A stretch of 64,000 nucleotides of DNA from Marinibacterium anthonyi (GCA_003217735.2 CP031585.1:3459501-3523500), one strand, 5' to 3'. Shown: positions 50,496 to 62,286, numbered from the stretch's first letter. Notes: generated by a model not told the origin, from the letters alone. Made by a program: numbers and translations.

Positions 50496-51806
50496 TCAGG
50501 CCGCCGAGTCGGACCGCAGACGCGGTTCGCGGGGGGCACGGCGGCGGTCCTTTCCGCCCTGCGGCTTCATCTCGTCCGGCACGGCAGAGAAATTGGCGGC
50601 CAGCCGGGTCATCGACCGGTGCGCGTTGCGGCATTCGGTGTCGATGTGTTCGATGCACCCCATCACCTTGGTCTGGAATTGCAGCAGCCGGTCGACGATG
50701 TCGGCGATCCCGCCCGAATCGCCGCTCAGCCCCGCCTCTTCGATACGGCACATCACCCGCGTCACGGCGAGCCCCGACACGATTCGTTGCAACTGGCGCA
50801 CCTGCACCACCAGCTCCTCGGTCCGCTTCAGCATCACGTCCGCGCGGGCGCTGAAATTGCGGGTGTGCGGCTGGATGATCTGCGCCTCGACCTCCATCGA
50901 GATCCCCTCGGGCAGGCCGTCTTCCGATTCGAACCGGCGAAACGCCTCGTGCAGCAGCGACACCGCAGCCAGGCCAAAGGAATCCTCGTCCAGCACCTGC
51001 AAAAGGCTCTCGTAGATCTGGCCCATGGTCGCGTTGGCGGCCTCGATCTCCTTGGTGAGCAGGTCATAGTTCTGCGAAATGATCTGGATGGTGATCGCCT
51101 TTTCGCCGAAGCGCGAGGCCTGGATGCGCAGGTTGGTCGGCGTGCCCCGGATGCTTTCGAAGGTGCCGCGCACTTCGTCCAGCTCGTTGCCGATCTTCAG
51201 GATGCAGCTCTTGAGCTCCTCCAGCCCGTCGAGAACCGGGTCGGGCTTGCGCCCCAGATGCGACCGGCGCGAGGCGATCTCGGACCGGACCCAGGCGGCC
51301 ATGGCGTCGCGATAGGACGTCCGGCCATGCTTTTTCAGGAAGTCGTCGATCATCTCGACGCCGCCCTCGATGCTCATCCCCTTGTGTTCCGCGTCCAGCA
51401 GCGCGGCATAGACGCCCTTGACCGTCTCGAAGATCGGGCTCGATGGTTTCAGCCGCACCGACACGAACCCGCCTTCCACTGGCAGGGCGATGGCGAAGAC
51501 CCAGTAATACCGCCCGTCCTTGGCCCTGTTCTTCACGTAGGCGCCGACCGGCTTGCCGGCCTTCAACCGTTCCCAGAAGACGCGAAAGACGCATTTGGGC
51601 ATGTCCGGGTGGCGGATCGTCTTGTGTGGCGCACCCAGCAATTCGCCCCAGCCATAGCCGGACAGGCGCTGGAAAGTCTGGTTCCCGGACAGGATCACGC
51701 CCCTGTCATCGGTGCGTGACATGAACAGGTCGTCGATTCGGAAATCGGCTACTTCCTGTTCGTACGAATTGGTCTTCGGCGCGCTGTCGGTCAAGTTCGC
51801 CCCCAA
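50496..51806 (-). CDS. PAS-domain sensor protein without recognisable output domain
   Basis: Soluble protein of 436 aa. Residues about 20-125 form an Aer-like PAS domain (DRGVILSGNQTFQRLSGYGWGELLGAPHKTIRHPDMP). Residues about 180-420 are nearly all helical with heptad-like spacing and no membrane segments. The conserved methyl-accepting hairpin tip (E-x-x-I-V-x-V, SS-E-Q-N) is not visible, nor histidine kinase or GGDEF motifs. The tail is basic (GGKDRRRAPREPRLR). Possibly a redox/light sensor working through a coiled coil with a partner. Confidence 0.75.
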   Translation of the reverse strand: MGANLTDSAPKTNSYEQEVADFRIDDLFMSRTDDRGVILSGNQTFQRLSGYGWGELLGAPHKTIRHPDMPKCVFRVFWERLKAGKPVGAYVKNRAKDGRYYWVFAIALPVEGGFVSVRLKPSSPIFETVKGVYAALLDAEHKGMSIEGGVEMIDDFLKKHGRTSYRDAMAAWVRSEIASRRSHLGRKPDPVLDGLEELKSCILKIGNELDEVRGTFESIRGTPTNLRIQASRFGEKAITIQIISQNYDLLTKEIEAANATMGQIYESLLQVLDEDSFGLAAVSLLHEAFRRFESEDGLPEGISMEVEAQIIQPHTRNFSARADVMLKRTEELVVQVRQLQRIVSGLAVTRVMCRIEEAGLSGDSGGIADIVDRLLQFQTKVMGCIEHIDTECRNAHRSMTRLAANFSAVPDEMKPQGGKDRRRAPREPRLRSDSAA

Positions 51807-51851
51807 AATCTGGCCCTTGCGTATTCCAGATAGCTACACATCAATCGCTAA

Positions 51852-53210
<1,359 letters not shown>

Positions 53211-53213
53211 CCC

Positions 53214-53720
53214 TTGCTGGAGGTCGCGACCCCATGCACGCCGGACGACTTCGATGCCGTCCGGCAACTGGCCTGGGCCTACCGCGACTTCCTGGCCAGC
53301 CTGCCGCCGCCCGACAATGTCGTTACGACTTTCGCTTACGACGTAGACGCTTACGCGGCGATCTTGAACCAGATAGACATTCTGCACGCCCCGCCTCGGG
53401 GGGCGCTGAAACTGGCGCGACTGGATGGTGTTGCGGTAGGCTGCGGCATGATGCAGACGATCGCCCCCGGCACGGCCGAGGTCAAACGCGTCTACATCAC
53501 CGAGTCCGCCCGTGGCACAGGCGCGGGCCGGGCCATCATGGGCGCGCTGATCGAAGACGCCCGCGCGCTGGGGTTCCAGCGCATCCAGCTTGATACCGGC
53601 CGCCCGCTGGTGGCCGCGCAAAAGCTTTACCTTTCGCTGGGGTTCCGTGAACGCACCCCCTACTGGGACCCACCGGCCGAGATCCTCGACCGACTGGTCT
53701 TCTTCCAGCTCGACTTGTGA
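53214..53720 (+). CDS. GNAT-family N-acetyltransferase
   Basis: Protein of 168 aa beginning with TTG at 53214, three bases after the enolase stop, with AAGGG as ribosome binding site in the enolase end; no ATG fits. Acetyl-CoA fold is clear: VKRVYITESARGTGAGRAIMGALIEDARALGF near residue 85-117 with the RGTGAG loop, then IQLDTGRPLVAAQKLYLSLGFRE. Substrate unknown. Its stop overlaps a possible GTG start of the cupin gene. Confidence 0.85.
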   Translation: MLEVATPCTPDDFDAVRQLAWAYRDFLASLPPPDNVVTTFAYDVDAYAAILNQIDILHAPPRGALKLARLDGVAVGCGMMQTIAPGTAEVKRVYITESARGTGAGRAIMGALIEDARALGFQRIQLDTGRPLVAAQKLYLSLGFRERTPYWDPPAEILDRLVFFQLDL

Positions 53721-53743
53721 TCACAAATCTCCCAAAGGCCCCC

Positions 53744-54169
53744 ATGACCGCGACCGCCGATCAGATCATCGCCGCCCTGAACCTGACGCCCCATCCCGAG
53801 GGCGGCCATTACCGCGAGACCTGGCGCAGCGCCGGCGACCCGCGCGCCCATGCCACGGGGATCTATTTCCTGCTGAAGGCGGGCGAGCGCAGCCATTGGC
53901 ACAAGGTCGATGCGGATGAGCTTTGGATCTACAATGCCGGCGCGCCGCTGACGCTGTCCATCGCGAAAACCGAGGCCGGGCCGGCGCGCGATCACATCCT
54001 TTCGCCCGATCTGTCCACCGGCGAACCGCAGGTGCTGATTCCCACGGATCACTGGCAGGCCGCCGCAACCACCTGCGACTGGACGCTGGTCACCTGCATC
54101 GTTTCACCAGGTTTCGACTTTGCCGGCTTTACCCTGGCAGCCCCCGGTTTCGACATTCCCCGCGCCTGA
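53744..54169 (+). CDS. Cupin_5 (DUF985) family protein
   Basis: Protein of 141 aa from ATG 53744 (AAAGG 7 bases upstream); GTG 53717 is an alternative start overlapping the GNAT stop. The DUF985 cupin pattern is clear: LNLTPHPEGGHYRETWRS near the start, GIYFLLKAGERSHWHKVDADELWIYNAGAPL with the HxH and E metal-type residues, and the C-terminal CIVSPGFDFAGFTLA. Function of the family is unknown; some members are sugar- or nucleotide-related. Confidence 0.88.
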   Translation: MTATADQIIAALNLTPHPEGGHYRETWRSAGDPRAHATGIYFLLKAGERSHWHKVDADELWIYNAGAPLTLSIAKTEAGPARDHILSPDLSTGEPQVLIPTDHWQAAATTCDWTLVTCIVSPGFDFAGFTLAAPGFDIPRA

Positions 54170-54238
54170 TCCCCGATGCGGGGTCGTTACCCCGACGGGA
54201 CTATTGCCCGAACGCCTACCGGTCGCCACACTCATCCC

Positions 54239-55129
54239 ATGGACCACACCGCCGCCCTTGCCGCCCTGCCGGAAACCACCCGTGCCCGCCTGACCGAACG
54301 GTCCGATGCGGCCGGGCTGAGGCACCTGACATGTCACTTGGGCGCCCTGCTCCTGACAGGCAGTTACATCACCCTGCAACTGCCACTCTGGCCGCTGATG
54401 ATGGTGCCGCACGGGATCGGGATCGTGTTCCTGTTCACGCTGGAACACGAATGCACCCACCAGACACCGTTCAAGACGACGCGTCTGAACGACGCGGTGG
54501 GACATGGCGCGGGCCTGCTGATCGGGCTGCCCTTCACCTGGTTCCGCTATTTCCACTTTGCCCATCACCGGTTCACCAATGACCCCGATAGGGATCCCGA
54601 ACTGGCAGACGGCGGGCGTCCGTCGAACTGGCGCGCGTGGATCCTGTATCTCGGCGGCTGGGGCTATTGGACGGGCGTGACGCAGGGGCTGGTGCGCAAC
54701 GCCCGCGGGCAATTCGATGCACCCTACCTGCCGCCCCGGCGCCACGCCGCGATGAAACGCGAGGCGCGGATCCTGCTGGCAATCTATGCCGCCGCGCTGG
54801 CCAGCCTTGTGATCACACCCTTCCTGCTGTGGGTCTGGTTCCTGCCGCTGCTGCTGGGCCAGCCGTTCCTGCGCGCCTACCTGCTGGCCGAACACGGGCT
54901 GTGCCCACCGGTGGCCAACATGCTGGAGAACTCGCGCACGACCTTCACCAACCGGGCGATCCGGCGGCTGGCCTGGAACATGCCTTATCACGCCGAACAC
55001 CATTCCTTCCCCGCCGTCCCCTTCCACCACCTGCCCGAGTTGCACACCGAACTGAAACCGATGCTGAAATCGACCTCGCCGGGCTACGTGGCCTTTACGA
55101 AGGACTACGTGCAGACGCTGGAGAGCTGA
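54239..55129 (+). CDS. Fatty acid desaturase family protein
   Basis: Membrane di-iron enzyme of 296 aa from ATG 54239. Three histidine boxes are in order: HECTHQ near residue 70, [10 protein letters not shown] near 106, and [19 protein letters not shown] near 250. About four membrane helices lie between them. Could introduce a double bond or hydroxyl group into a fatty acyl chain, or act on a carotenoid; not resolvable here. Its last 35 bp overlap the convergent anmK gene. Confidence 0.88.
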   Translation: MDHTAALAALPETTRARLTERSDAAGLRHLTCHLGALLLTGSYITLQLPLWPLMMVPHGIGIVFLFTLEHECTHQTPFKTTRLNDAVGHGAGLLIGLPFTWFRYFHFAHHRFTNDPDRDPELADGGRPSNWRAWILYLGGWGYWTGVTQGLVRNARGQFDAPYLPPRRHAAMKREARILLAIYAAALASLVITPFLLWVWFLPLLLGQPFLRAYLLAEHGLCPPVANMLENSRTTFTNRAIRRLAWNMPYHAEHHSFPAVPFHHLPELHTELKPMLKSTSPGYVAFTKDYVQTLES

Positions 55130-56219
55130 CGATCCCCCCGCCCACCAGCGCGCGCACGCCCGTGGTCGTGGGGCACGACGTCGCCATCCCCCGCGCCACC
55201 CGAACGGCAAGATAGGCAAAGGCCTGTGCCTCAAGCATGTCGCCGTCCAGTCCGGCGGCCTCCACCGGTTCGACGGGACAATCCAGCGCCACGCGCAGCA
55301 TCTCCATCAGGACCGGGTTCTTGCGGCCGCCCCCGGTCACCAGAAGGCGTTCGGGCGGTTCGGGGCAATGGTCCAGCCCCTGCAGGACACCGGCGGCGCA
55401 CATGCCCGTCAGGGTCGCGGCGGCATCGGCATCGCTCAGCTCTGAGACCAGCGCGATCATCTCGGCGAAATCGTTGCGGTCCAGGGATTTGGGCGGCATG
55501 CGGGTGAAATAGGGCTCGGCCAGGAACAGTTCCAGCGCGCCGGTTTCCACCTTGCCCTGCGCGGCGATCGCACCGTCACGATCGTATTCCAGCCCCAGCC
55601 GGGACTGCACCAGATCGTTGACCGGCGCATTGGCGGGCCCGGTATCGAAGGCCAGCAAGGCCGCCGGCGCTTCCGGGCCGGGTTTGCGCGGATCGACCCA
55701 GGTCAGGTTGCCGACACCACCCAGGTTCAGAAAGGCCACGGGCCGCGCCGCCCCAATCCGGCGGGCACAGGCGAAATGGTAGAACGGCGCCAACGGCGCG
55801 CCCTCGCCCCCCAAACGCACGTCGTCGCTGCGGAAATCCCAGACCACCGGCACCCCCAGCCGATCCGCCAGCGCCGCGCCATCGCCCACCTGAAGCGTGC
55901 CCTGCAGGCGCGGCGCATGGGCCAGCGTCTGGCCATGAAAGCCCACCACGTCCACGTTCCTGAAACCCGACAGCACCTCGGCATGGACCGCGTCGATCAC
56001 TTTCGCGGCGGCGTCGACCTCCGGACCCGACCAACGCCCCAGCGCCGCCCGCAGAACCGCCCGTTCCGTCGCGCAATATTCCCGATATGCCGTCTCGCCG
56101 AAGCCTGTGATCACATGTCCGTCGGTCTCGATCACCGCGGCGTCGACGCCGTCCAGAGAGGTTCCCGACATCGCGCCCAGTGCCCGGATCGTTCCCGCGC
56201 CCTTCACGGCCTTATTCAT
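55095..56219 (-). CDS. anmK: Anhydro-N-acetylmuramic acid kinase
   Basis: Phosphorylates and opens 1,6-anhydroMurNAc during cell-wall recycling. It is 374 aa. Seen: [17 protein letters not shown] near the N-terminus (ATP site), [11 protein letters not shown] near residue 93, [13 protein letters not shown] near 165, [16 protein letters not shown] near 190, and [13 protein letters not shown] near 310. Divergent from tyrS, 63 bp apart. Confidence 0.95.
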   Translation of the reverse strand: MNKAVKGAGTIRALGAMSGTSLDGVDAAVIETDGHVITGFGETAYREYCATERAVLRAALGRWSGPEVDAAAKVIDAVHAEVLSGFRNVDVVGFHGQTLAHAPRLQGTLQVGDGAALADRLGVPVVWDFRSDDVRLGGEGAPLAPFYHFACARRIGAARPVAFLNLGGVGNLTWVDPRKPGPEAPAALLAFDTGPANAPVNDLVQSRLGLEYDRDGAIAAQGKVETGALELFLAEPYFTRMPPKSLDRNDFAEMIALVSELSDADAAATLTGMCAAGVLQGLDHCPEPPERLLVTGGGRKNPVLMEMLRVALDCPVEPVEAAGLDGDMLEAQAFAYLAVRVARGMATSCPTTTGVRALVGGGIVSSPASARSPS

Positions 56220-56282
56220 GGCCTTTTCCTTTGCCTGACTGCCGCCTATACACTGCCTCGCATTTCAAAGCCGAGGCAAGCC

Positions 56283-57530
56283 ATGACCTACCATCCGAAA
56301 TCGGACTTCATGCGCGTCATGATGGAACGCGGATTCCTGGCGGACTGCACGGATTATCAGGGCTTGGACGACGCCCTGATCTCCGGCCCGCAGACGGCTT
56401 ATATCGGCTATGACGCTACGGCGAGATCGCTGCACGTGGGCCATCTGCTGAACGTGATGATGCTGCGCTGGTTCCAGAAATGCGGGCACAAGCCGATCAC
56501 GCTGATGGGCGGGGGCACGACGAAGGTGGGCGATCCGTCGTTCCGGTCGGACGAACGGCCGCTGCTGGATGCGGCCGCGATCGACGACAATATCGCCGGA
56601 ATGCAAAAGGTCTTTGCCCGCTACCTGTCCTATGACGACGGCCAGGCGATGATGCTGAACAATGCCGAATGGCTGGACGGGCTGAACTACCTTGAGTTCC
56701 TGCGCGACATTGGCCGGCATTTCAGCGTCAACCGGATGCTGTCGTTTGAATCGGTGAAATCCCGGCTGGACCGCGAACAATCGCTGTCCTTCCTGGAATT
56801 CAACTACATGATCCTGCAGGCCTATGATTTCCTGGAACTGAACCGCCGCTACGGCTGCATCCTGCAGATGGGCGGGTCGGACCAGTGGGGCAACATCATC
56901 AATGGCATCGACCTGACCCGCCGCGTGGCGGATCACGAGATCTTCGGCCTGACCTCGCCGCTGCTGACCACGTCGGATGGCCGCAAGATGGGCAAATCGG
57001 CCGGCGGGGCCGTCTGGCTGAACGGCGACATGCTGAGCCCTTACGAATTCTGGCAGTTCTGGCGCAACACGACAGATGCCGACGTGGGCCGGTTCCTGAA
57101 GCTTTATACCGAGCTTCCGGTCGAGGACTGCGACCGGATGGGCGCGCTGGAGGGAGCCGAGATCAACGAGGCCAAGATCCGGCTGGCCAACGAGGTCACC
57201 ACGATGCTGCACGGGGCCGAGGCGGCAAAGGCGGCCGAGGCGACGGCGCGCGAGGTCTTCGAGAAAGGCGGCGTTGGGGACGATCTGCCGACGCTGACGC
57301 TGTCGGCGGCCGATCTGGGCGACGGGATTTCCATCGTGCAGCTGATCGTGCGCTCGGGCCTTGCCAAGACCGGCAAGGAGGCCAAGCGGCTGATCGCCGA
57401 GAATGGCGCGCGGCTGGACGATGCGCCGCTGACCGATGCGGGGCTGATGGTGGATGCGGCCGCGCTGGCCCGGCCCATCAAGCTGAGCGCCGGCAAGAAA
57501 CGCCACGCGCTGGTCCAGCTGGACGGCTGA
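56283..57530 (+). CDS. tyrS: Tyrosyl-tRNA synthetase
   Basis: Class I synthetase of 415 aa. Seen: [17 protein letters not shown] with the HxGH motif near residue 46, [17 protein letters not shown] near 198, KMGKS (KMSKS loop) near 240, and a C-terminal S4 RNA-binding domain (about 350-410, [28 protein letters not shown]). No frameshift or missing catalytic residue. Confidence 0.97.
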   Translation: MTYHPKSDFMRVMMERGFLADCTDYQGLDDALISGPQTAYIGYDATARSLHVGHLLNVMMLRWFQKCGHKPITLMGGGTTKVGDPSFRSDERPLLDAAAIDDNIAGMQKVFARYLSYDDGQAMMLNNAEWLDGLNYLEFLRDIGRHFSVNRMLSFESVKSRLDREQSLSFLEFNYMILQAYDFLELNRRYGCILQMGGSDQWGNIINGIDLTRRVADHEIFGLTSPLLTTSDGRKMGKSAGGAVWLNGDMLSPYEFWQFWRNTTDADVGRFLKLYTELPVEDCDRMGALEGAEINEAKIRLANEVTTMLHGAEAAKAAEATAREVFEKGGVGDDLPTLTLSAADLGDGISIVQLIVRSGLAKTGKEAKRLIAENGARLDDAPLTDAGLMVDAAALARPIKLSAGKKRHALVQLDG

Positions 57531-57543
57531 CGGGCCAAATGGG

Positions 57544-57561
57544 TGTCCCACGCGTGGGACA
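57544..57561. repeat. Perfect 18-bp palindrome after tyrS
   Basis: TGTCCCACGCGTGGGACA reads the same on both strands and begins 14 bp after the tyrS stop. No T-run follows within 10 bp, so it is not a standard terminator. It could be a protein-binding site or a dispersed palindrome. Confidence 0.75.
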
Positions 57562-57676
57562 TCCGCCGACCTCAGGAAATTCAAGGACTTGCAAAGGCGC
57601 GTTTACCCCTTGGCAAGACGTGCCAAAGATTTCCACAGGTCGAGGTTAACCAGACATTAGCACTTGAGGCGCTCTT

Positions 57677-58576
57677 ATGGCGTCCATGTTCGATTCCGTT
57701 CCGCTCTCACCCAGGCCCCGGCCCCTGACCCAGAGCCCCGCGTATTTCCGGGCGCTTCTTGCCGCGGGGGAAAAACCCCGCCGGCTGGCCGATGAAACCC
57801 TGTTGACGACCCGGCGGCTGCCCGCCGGGCTGCGTGTGACCCGGATCAACCGGGCGGATCTTGAACCGCAGCTGCTGCCGCTGCTGGTGAAGGATGCCGG
57901 CATGTCGCGGCACCCCTTCCTGCTGGCGCCCGACCGCCCCTGTCCCGACCTCGCGCGGCTTGGCGCGCTGCGAATCGGGCGCAGCCCCGCCGCGATCGAA
58001 TTGCCGCTGGACGGGGACCTGGCCGCGGGACTGGATCCGGTCTGGCGGCACCGGCTGGGCCACGCGGTGCGCCACGACGTGTCCGTGTCCTGCACCAACC
58101 TGCCCATGGATCCCGGTCATTGGATCTTTGGCGACCAGCGGACCGACCGGCGGCGCCGGCTGCCGCCCAGCGTGCTGACGCTGGCCTATGCCGCCGCCAA
58201 CCCGGGCGATGCGAAACTGTTCACCGCCCACGTGGGGCCGACCCGCATCGCTGCGACGCTGATCCTGCTGCATGATTCTGTCGCGACCTGGCACATGGCG
58301 CGCACCACGCCCCATGGACAGGCCAGGGCCGCCCATTACCAGCTGCTGTGGGAAGCGATGTGCTGGCTGGCGGAACGGAATTACAACCGGTTCGACCTGG
58401 GCAGCCTGGGGTCCGGTGCGCCGGATACGGATGCGTTCCGCCTGGGCACCGGGGCGATGGCGCGCCCGCTGGGCGATGTCTGGGCCTGGTGGCCACCGGC
58501 CGGGCGGTTGGCGCCGGCCCGGTTCCGCAAACCGCCGCCCGCCCCGGCCCGTCCGCCCGCGCGTCCCGTGCCCTAA
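57677..58576 (+). CDS. FemAB/BioF2-like acyltransferase
   Basis: Protein of 299 aa with a GNAT-like fold of the FemAB/BioF2 type: VRHDVSVSCTN near residue 134, LAYAAANPGDAKLFTAHVGPTRIAATLILLHDSVATWHMARTTPHGQ near 175-215, then AAHYQLLWEAMCWLAERNYNRFDLGSLG near 219-246 as the characteristic helix and strand. The N-terminal ~50 residues and the proline-rich tail (PPPAPARPPARP) are probably disordered. It may transfer an aminoacyl or acyl group to a glycan or lipid carrier; acceptor unknown. Overlaps the convergent uup by 4 bp. Confidence 0.78.
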   Translation: MASMFDSVPLSPRPRPLTQSPAYFRALLAAGEKPRRLADETLLTTRRLPAGLRVTRINRADLEPQLLPLLVKDAGMSRHPFLLAPDRPCPDLARLGALRIGRSPAAIELPLDGDLAAGLDPVWRHRLGHAVRHDVSVSCTNLPMDPGHWIFGDQRTDRRRRLPPSVLTLAYAAANPGDAKLFTAHVGPTRIAATLILLHDSVATWHMARTTPHGQARAAHYQLLWEAMCWLAERNYNRFDLGSLGSGAPDTDAFRLGTGAMARPLGDVWAWWPPAGRLAPARFRKPPPAPARPPARPVP

Positions 58577-60393
58577 CCTTCGGCCTTCTCTTCCAGATGC
58601 AGCCATTCCTCCTCGGCCGCGGACAGCTTTTCCTGCCGTTGGACAAGGGCTTCGGTCGCCTTGCGGAACTTGACCGGCTCGCGGGTGAAAAGCTCGGGAT
58701 CAGCCATCAGCTGTTCCAGCTTGCCGATCTCGGCTTCCAGCCGCTCGATCTCGGCCGGAAGCGCCTGGAGCCGATGTCTTTCGGTAAAGGACAGGCCCGC
58801 CTTGGGTTTTTCGGCGGACTTCGCCGCACCGGCACCGGCCTTGGTGTCTGGCTTGGGGGCCGGCTTGGCCTCTGCCCCCGCGCGATCCGGGCGTTGGGCA
58901 ATGTAATCGGACCACCCGCCGGCATAGGCGGTGGCCTGCCCGTCGCCTTCCATCGCGATGGTGGTGGATGCGACACGGTCCAGGAAGTCGCGGTCGTGGC
59001 TGACCAGCAGCACGGTGCCGTCGTAATCGTCCAGCAGTTCCTGCAGCAGGTCCAGCGTTTCGATGTCCAGGTCGTTGGTCGGTTCGTCCAGCACCAGCAC
59101 GTTCGACGGTTTGGCCATCAGCCGCGCCAGCAGCAGCCGCGCCTTTTCCCCGCCCGACAGCGAACGGACCGGCGCACGCACCTGGCGTTCGTCGAACAGG
59201 AAGTCCTTGAGGTAGCCCACCACGTGACGCGGCTGGCCCCGCACCATGACCTGGTCGGCCTGCCCCGAAACGTTCATCGACGGATCCGTCGTCAGGCTGT
59301 CCCACAGCGTCAGGTCGGGATCCAGCTGCGCGCGGGCCTGGTCGAAGACGGCGATTTCCAGGTTTGTGCCGTGCTTTACGGTGCCGGCGTCCGGTTCGAC
59401 CTCGCCCAGCAGGATCTTGAGCAGCGTGGTCTTGCCCACGCCGTTGGGCCCCACGAAAGCCACCCGGTCGCCCCGGTTCACCAAGATGGAAAAATCCTGC
59501 GCGATGGGCTTTTCGGCGAAGGCCTTGGTGATGTCGGTCGCCTCGATGACCTTCTTGCCGGATTTCGGCCCCGATTCGAGCGCGAAATCCGCCGTCCCCT
59601 GCCGCCGGATCTGGCTGGCGCGGTCGGCGCGCAGATCCTGCAGGGCGCGGACCCGGCCCATGTTGCGCTTGCGCCGGGCGGAAATGCCTTCGACGGCCCA
59701 ACGGGCTTCGGCCTTGATCTTGCGGTCAAGCTTGTGGCGCGCGTTGTCTTCGTCGTCCCAGACCTTGTCGCGCCATTCCTCGAAACCGTCAAAGCCCCGG
59801 TCCTGCCGGCGCACCGCGCCCCGGTCGATCCAGAGCGTGCCCCGGGTCAGCGCGCGCAGGAAGGCGCGGTCGTGACTGATCAGGACAAATGCCTCGCGGG
59901 TGGTCCTGAGCTGGTTTTCAAGCCAGCCAATGGCTTCGATGTCCAGGTGGTTGGTCGGTTCGTCCAGCAGCATCAGGTCCGGCGCTTCGGCCATCAGCCG
60001 CGCCAGGGCCGCGCGCCGCCGCTCGCCGCCCGAGGCGACGCCGACCGCGCGCGCGGGATCGAATTTCAGCCCCTCGGCCACCTGTTCGACCTTGTAGAGT
60101 TCGCCCGGATCCAGCGAGGCGGAGGCGAAATCGCCCAGCGTGGCGAACCCCGCCATGTCCGGGTCCTGCTCCATATAGCCGACCGACGTGCCCTGGGGCA
60201 CGATGACCTGGCCCCGGTCGGGTTCGACCAGGCCTGCCATGACCTTCATCAGGGTCGATTTGCCCGACCCGTTGCGCCCGACAAGGGCCAGGCGGTCGCC
60301 CTCGTGCACCACGAGGTCGAGGTCGGAAAAGACAGGGTCGCCGCCGAAGGTCAGCGAGATGTCGGTGAGTTGCAAAAGTGGGATACGGGCCAT
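58573..60393 (-). CDS. uup: ABC-F family ATPase Uup
   Basis: Soluble twin-ABC protein of 606 aa. First domain: Walker A GRNGSGKS near residue 39, signature SGGERRRAALA near 121, DEPTNHLD. The inter-domain linker is long and basic (RKIKAEARWAVEGISARRKRNMGRVRAL). Second domain: GPNGVGKT near 319, signature SGGEKARLLLA, DEPTNDLD. A C-terminal coiled coil (about 525-600) as in Uup follows an Ala/Pro/Lys linker. Uup acts in translation and has been linked to transposon excision and branched-DNA binding in E. coli. Distinct from the ABC-F at 24.2-26.1 kb. Confidence 0.93.
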   Translation of the reverse strand: MARIPLLQLTDISLTFGGDPVFSDLDLVVHEGDRLALVGRNGSGKSTLMKVMAGLVEPDRGQVIVPQGTSVGYMEQDPDMAGFATLGDFASASLDPGELYKVEQVAEGLKFDPARAVGVASGGERRRAALARLMAEAPDLMLLDEPTNHLDIEAIGWLENQLRTTREAFVLISHDRAFLRALTRGTLWIDRGAVRRQDRGFDGFEEWRDKVWDDEDNARHKLDRKIKAEARWAVEGISARRKRNMGRVRALQDLRADRASQIRRQGTADFALESGPKSGKKVIEATDITKAFAEKPIAQDFSILVNRGDRVAFVGPNGVGKTTLLKILLGEVEPDAGTVKHGTNLEIAVFDQARAQLDPDLTLWDSLTTDPSMNVSGQADQVMVRGQPRHVVGYLKDFLFDERQVRAPVRSLSGGEKARLLLARLMAKPSNVLVLDEPTNDLDIETLDLLQELLDDYDGTVLLVSHDRDFLDRVASTTIAMEGDGQATAYAGGWSDYIAQRPDRAGAEAKPAPKPDTKAGAGAAKSAEKPKAGLSFTERHRLQALPAEIERLEAEIGKLEQLMADPELFTREPVKFRKATEALVQRQEKLSAAEEEWLHLEEKAEG

Positions 60394-60460
60394 GCGCGCC
60401 AGCTAATCAGCGCGGCGGTCGCCGTCAACGGGGCTTGTTGACGGGGGGCTGCCGGCGCTT

Positions 60461-62119
60461 CTATTCGGCGGGGATCTTCTGCTTGTCGGGCACCTCGAGG
60501 GCAAAGCCGTAGGTGGCGCGTTCGGCATAGGCGCCGGCGGCGATGTCGCGGGTATAGCGGTGAAAATGCCAGTGGTAGAGGCAGGCGGTCACGAAGCGCG
60601 GGGCGCTGATGGCGTCGCGGCCCAGCTCGGCCTTCTGAATGCGGTACTGGCGCAGGTATTCGCGGCTCATCGCCTTCAGCTCGCCCTCCCGCGCCATGGC
60701 GCGCGCCAGGCGACTGGCCATGATAGCGGCACCGATCCATTCCCTTGGCGCCGAGGGCGTGACGCCCTGGCTGGCCAGCATCGCCGCCTTGCGGCGGTTG
60801 GCACCGTCGGCGCGGACGATGTCGGTCCGGATCCGCCCGAAATAGGCGTCGGGCGTATAAAGGCGTTCCATCAGCGCGCTGTGCCCCAGTTTCAGCGCGT
60901 CGGGCGTCATGTTCCGGGGTTCGAAATTGACGGCGGCGTCGCCGGTGCGGATGCGGCCTTCGTCCGAGAGCCTCTTGAACAGCGGCGTGCCGGGGATCGC
61001 CGACAGGATCGAGACCACCGTGGCGGCGATGCCGTTGGCGGAGGTGAAGTCGTATTGCCGGTCGAAAATACCCGGATCGTCGTTGTCGAAGCCCACGATC
61101 ATGCCCATGTCGACGATGATCCCGGCCTGACGAATTCGCAGCAATTTGTCAGACAGGCTGTCGCCGCGCACGTTCTGGACCTTGCGGATCTCCTTCAGAG
61201 ACTCCTCGTTTGGGCTTTCTATACCGATGAAAACGTTCGAGATATTTGCCTGGAACATCAGATCGAGAAGCTCGGGCTGATCGGCGAGGTCGATCGTCGC
61301 CTCGACGGCGACGCGCATCGGGTAACCGCGGGCCTTCTGCCAGTCGATGAGGTCGAGCAGCAGCGCCCGGGCGGCCTTTTTGTCGCCGATGAAATTGTCG
61401 TCGACCAGCATGACCGACCCGTAACCGGCGGCGAAGGCGGCGTCGATTTCGGCCAGAACCTGGGACGGGGCCTTGGTGCGGGGACGGCGGCCGAAGATGA
61501 CGATGATGTCGCAGAATTCGCACAGGAACGGGCAGCCGCGCGAGAACTGGGCCGGCGCGGTGACATAGGCATCGGCCGGGACCAGGTCGAACCGCGGGGT
61601 GGGCACGTCGCGCACGTCGGGCTTTTCGTCCATCTCGTAGCGTTTCAGCGTCGGGCGGCCATGGGCGTAATCGTCCAGGAATTGCGGCCAGGTGCCTTCG
61701 GCTTCGCCGATGAAGATCGCGTCGGCGCGGTCGTGAAACGGCGCTTCGTTCACGGTGACATAGGGGCCGCCGACCACCTTGATCGCGGGAAAATCGGCAA
61801 CGCGGTCGAGCCAGTCGAACATCCGCTCGCGCTGGACGATCATGCCGGTGATGGCGATGACGTCGAAGTCGCGCAGCACTTCGGGATCTATCTGTTCGAT
61901 CTGTTCGTCGAAGAGCACAAAGTCGTGAGGTTCGGGGGTCAGCGCGGCCAGAACGGTGACGGCACCAACCAGCATCCGGCTTTTCTTGGCCCCCGGCAGC
62001 AGCGGCAGCGAATAGTCGAACCCGTAATAGCTGGGTTCGAATCGCGGCGAAATCATGGCGATCCTCAGCTTGCGCGGCTCGGCATTTCCAGAAATCTCCT
62101 GCGTCTCCAACAGGTTCAT
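60461..62119 (-). CDS. B12-binding-domain radical SAM protein
   Basis: Protein of 552 aa from the ATG at 62119 (MNLLETQE), chosen for its GGGAGGC site. The N-terminal ~170 residues form a cobalamin-binding Rossmann-type domain (LRIAMISPRFEPSYYGFDY ... DVIAITGMIVQRERMFDW). The radical SAM cluster motif CPFLCEFCD (CxxxCxxC) is near residue 193. The TIM-barrel follows with VMLVDDNFIGDKKAA and FIGIESPNEESLKEIRK. The C-terminal part resembles the DUF4070 region. Such enzymes methylate or rearrange lipids, antibiotics or cofactors; the substrate is unknown. Upstream is a 167-bp AT-rich leader. Confidence 0.88.
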   Translation of the reverse strand: MNLLETQEISGNAEPRKLRIAMISPRFEPSYYGFDYSLPLLPGAKKSRMLVGAVTVLAALTPEPHDFVLFDEQIEQIDPEVLRDFDVIAITGMIVQRERMFDWLDRVADFPAIKVVGGPYVTVNEAPFHDRADAIFIGEAEGTWPQFLDDYAHGRPTLKRYEMDEKPDVRDVPTPRFDLVPADAYVTAPAQFSRGCPFLCEFCDIIVIFGRRPRTKAPSQVLAEIDAAFAAGYGSVMLVDDNFIGDKKAARALLLDLIDWQKARGYPMRVAVEATIDLADQPELLDLMFQANISNVFIGIESPNEESLKEIRKVQNVRGDSLSDKLLRIRQAGIIVDMGMIVGFDNDDPGIFDRQYDFTSANGIAATVVSILSAIPGTPLFKRLSDEGRIRTGDAAVNFEPRNMTPDALKLGHSALMERLYTPDAYFGRIRTDIVRADGANRRKAAMLASQGVTPSAPREWIGAAIMASRLARAMAREGELKAMSREYLRQYRIQKAELGRDAISAPRFVTACLYHWHFHRYTRDIAAGAYAERATYGFALEVPDKQKIPAE

Positions 62120-62286
62120 GACATGCCTCCCAATCAACAAATAAATCTTGAATTGCAGCAAACAACTTCGCTGTAAGTAACTTAGCTCACACTTCATGAT
62201 TGAAGTCTGCAAGAAAATGACACGATTGCCCGACCACCAATATGCCGATCAGGGCAAAGTTATCGAGGCGATCGCAAACCGGCGAT

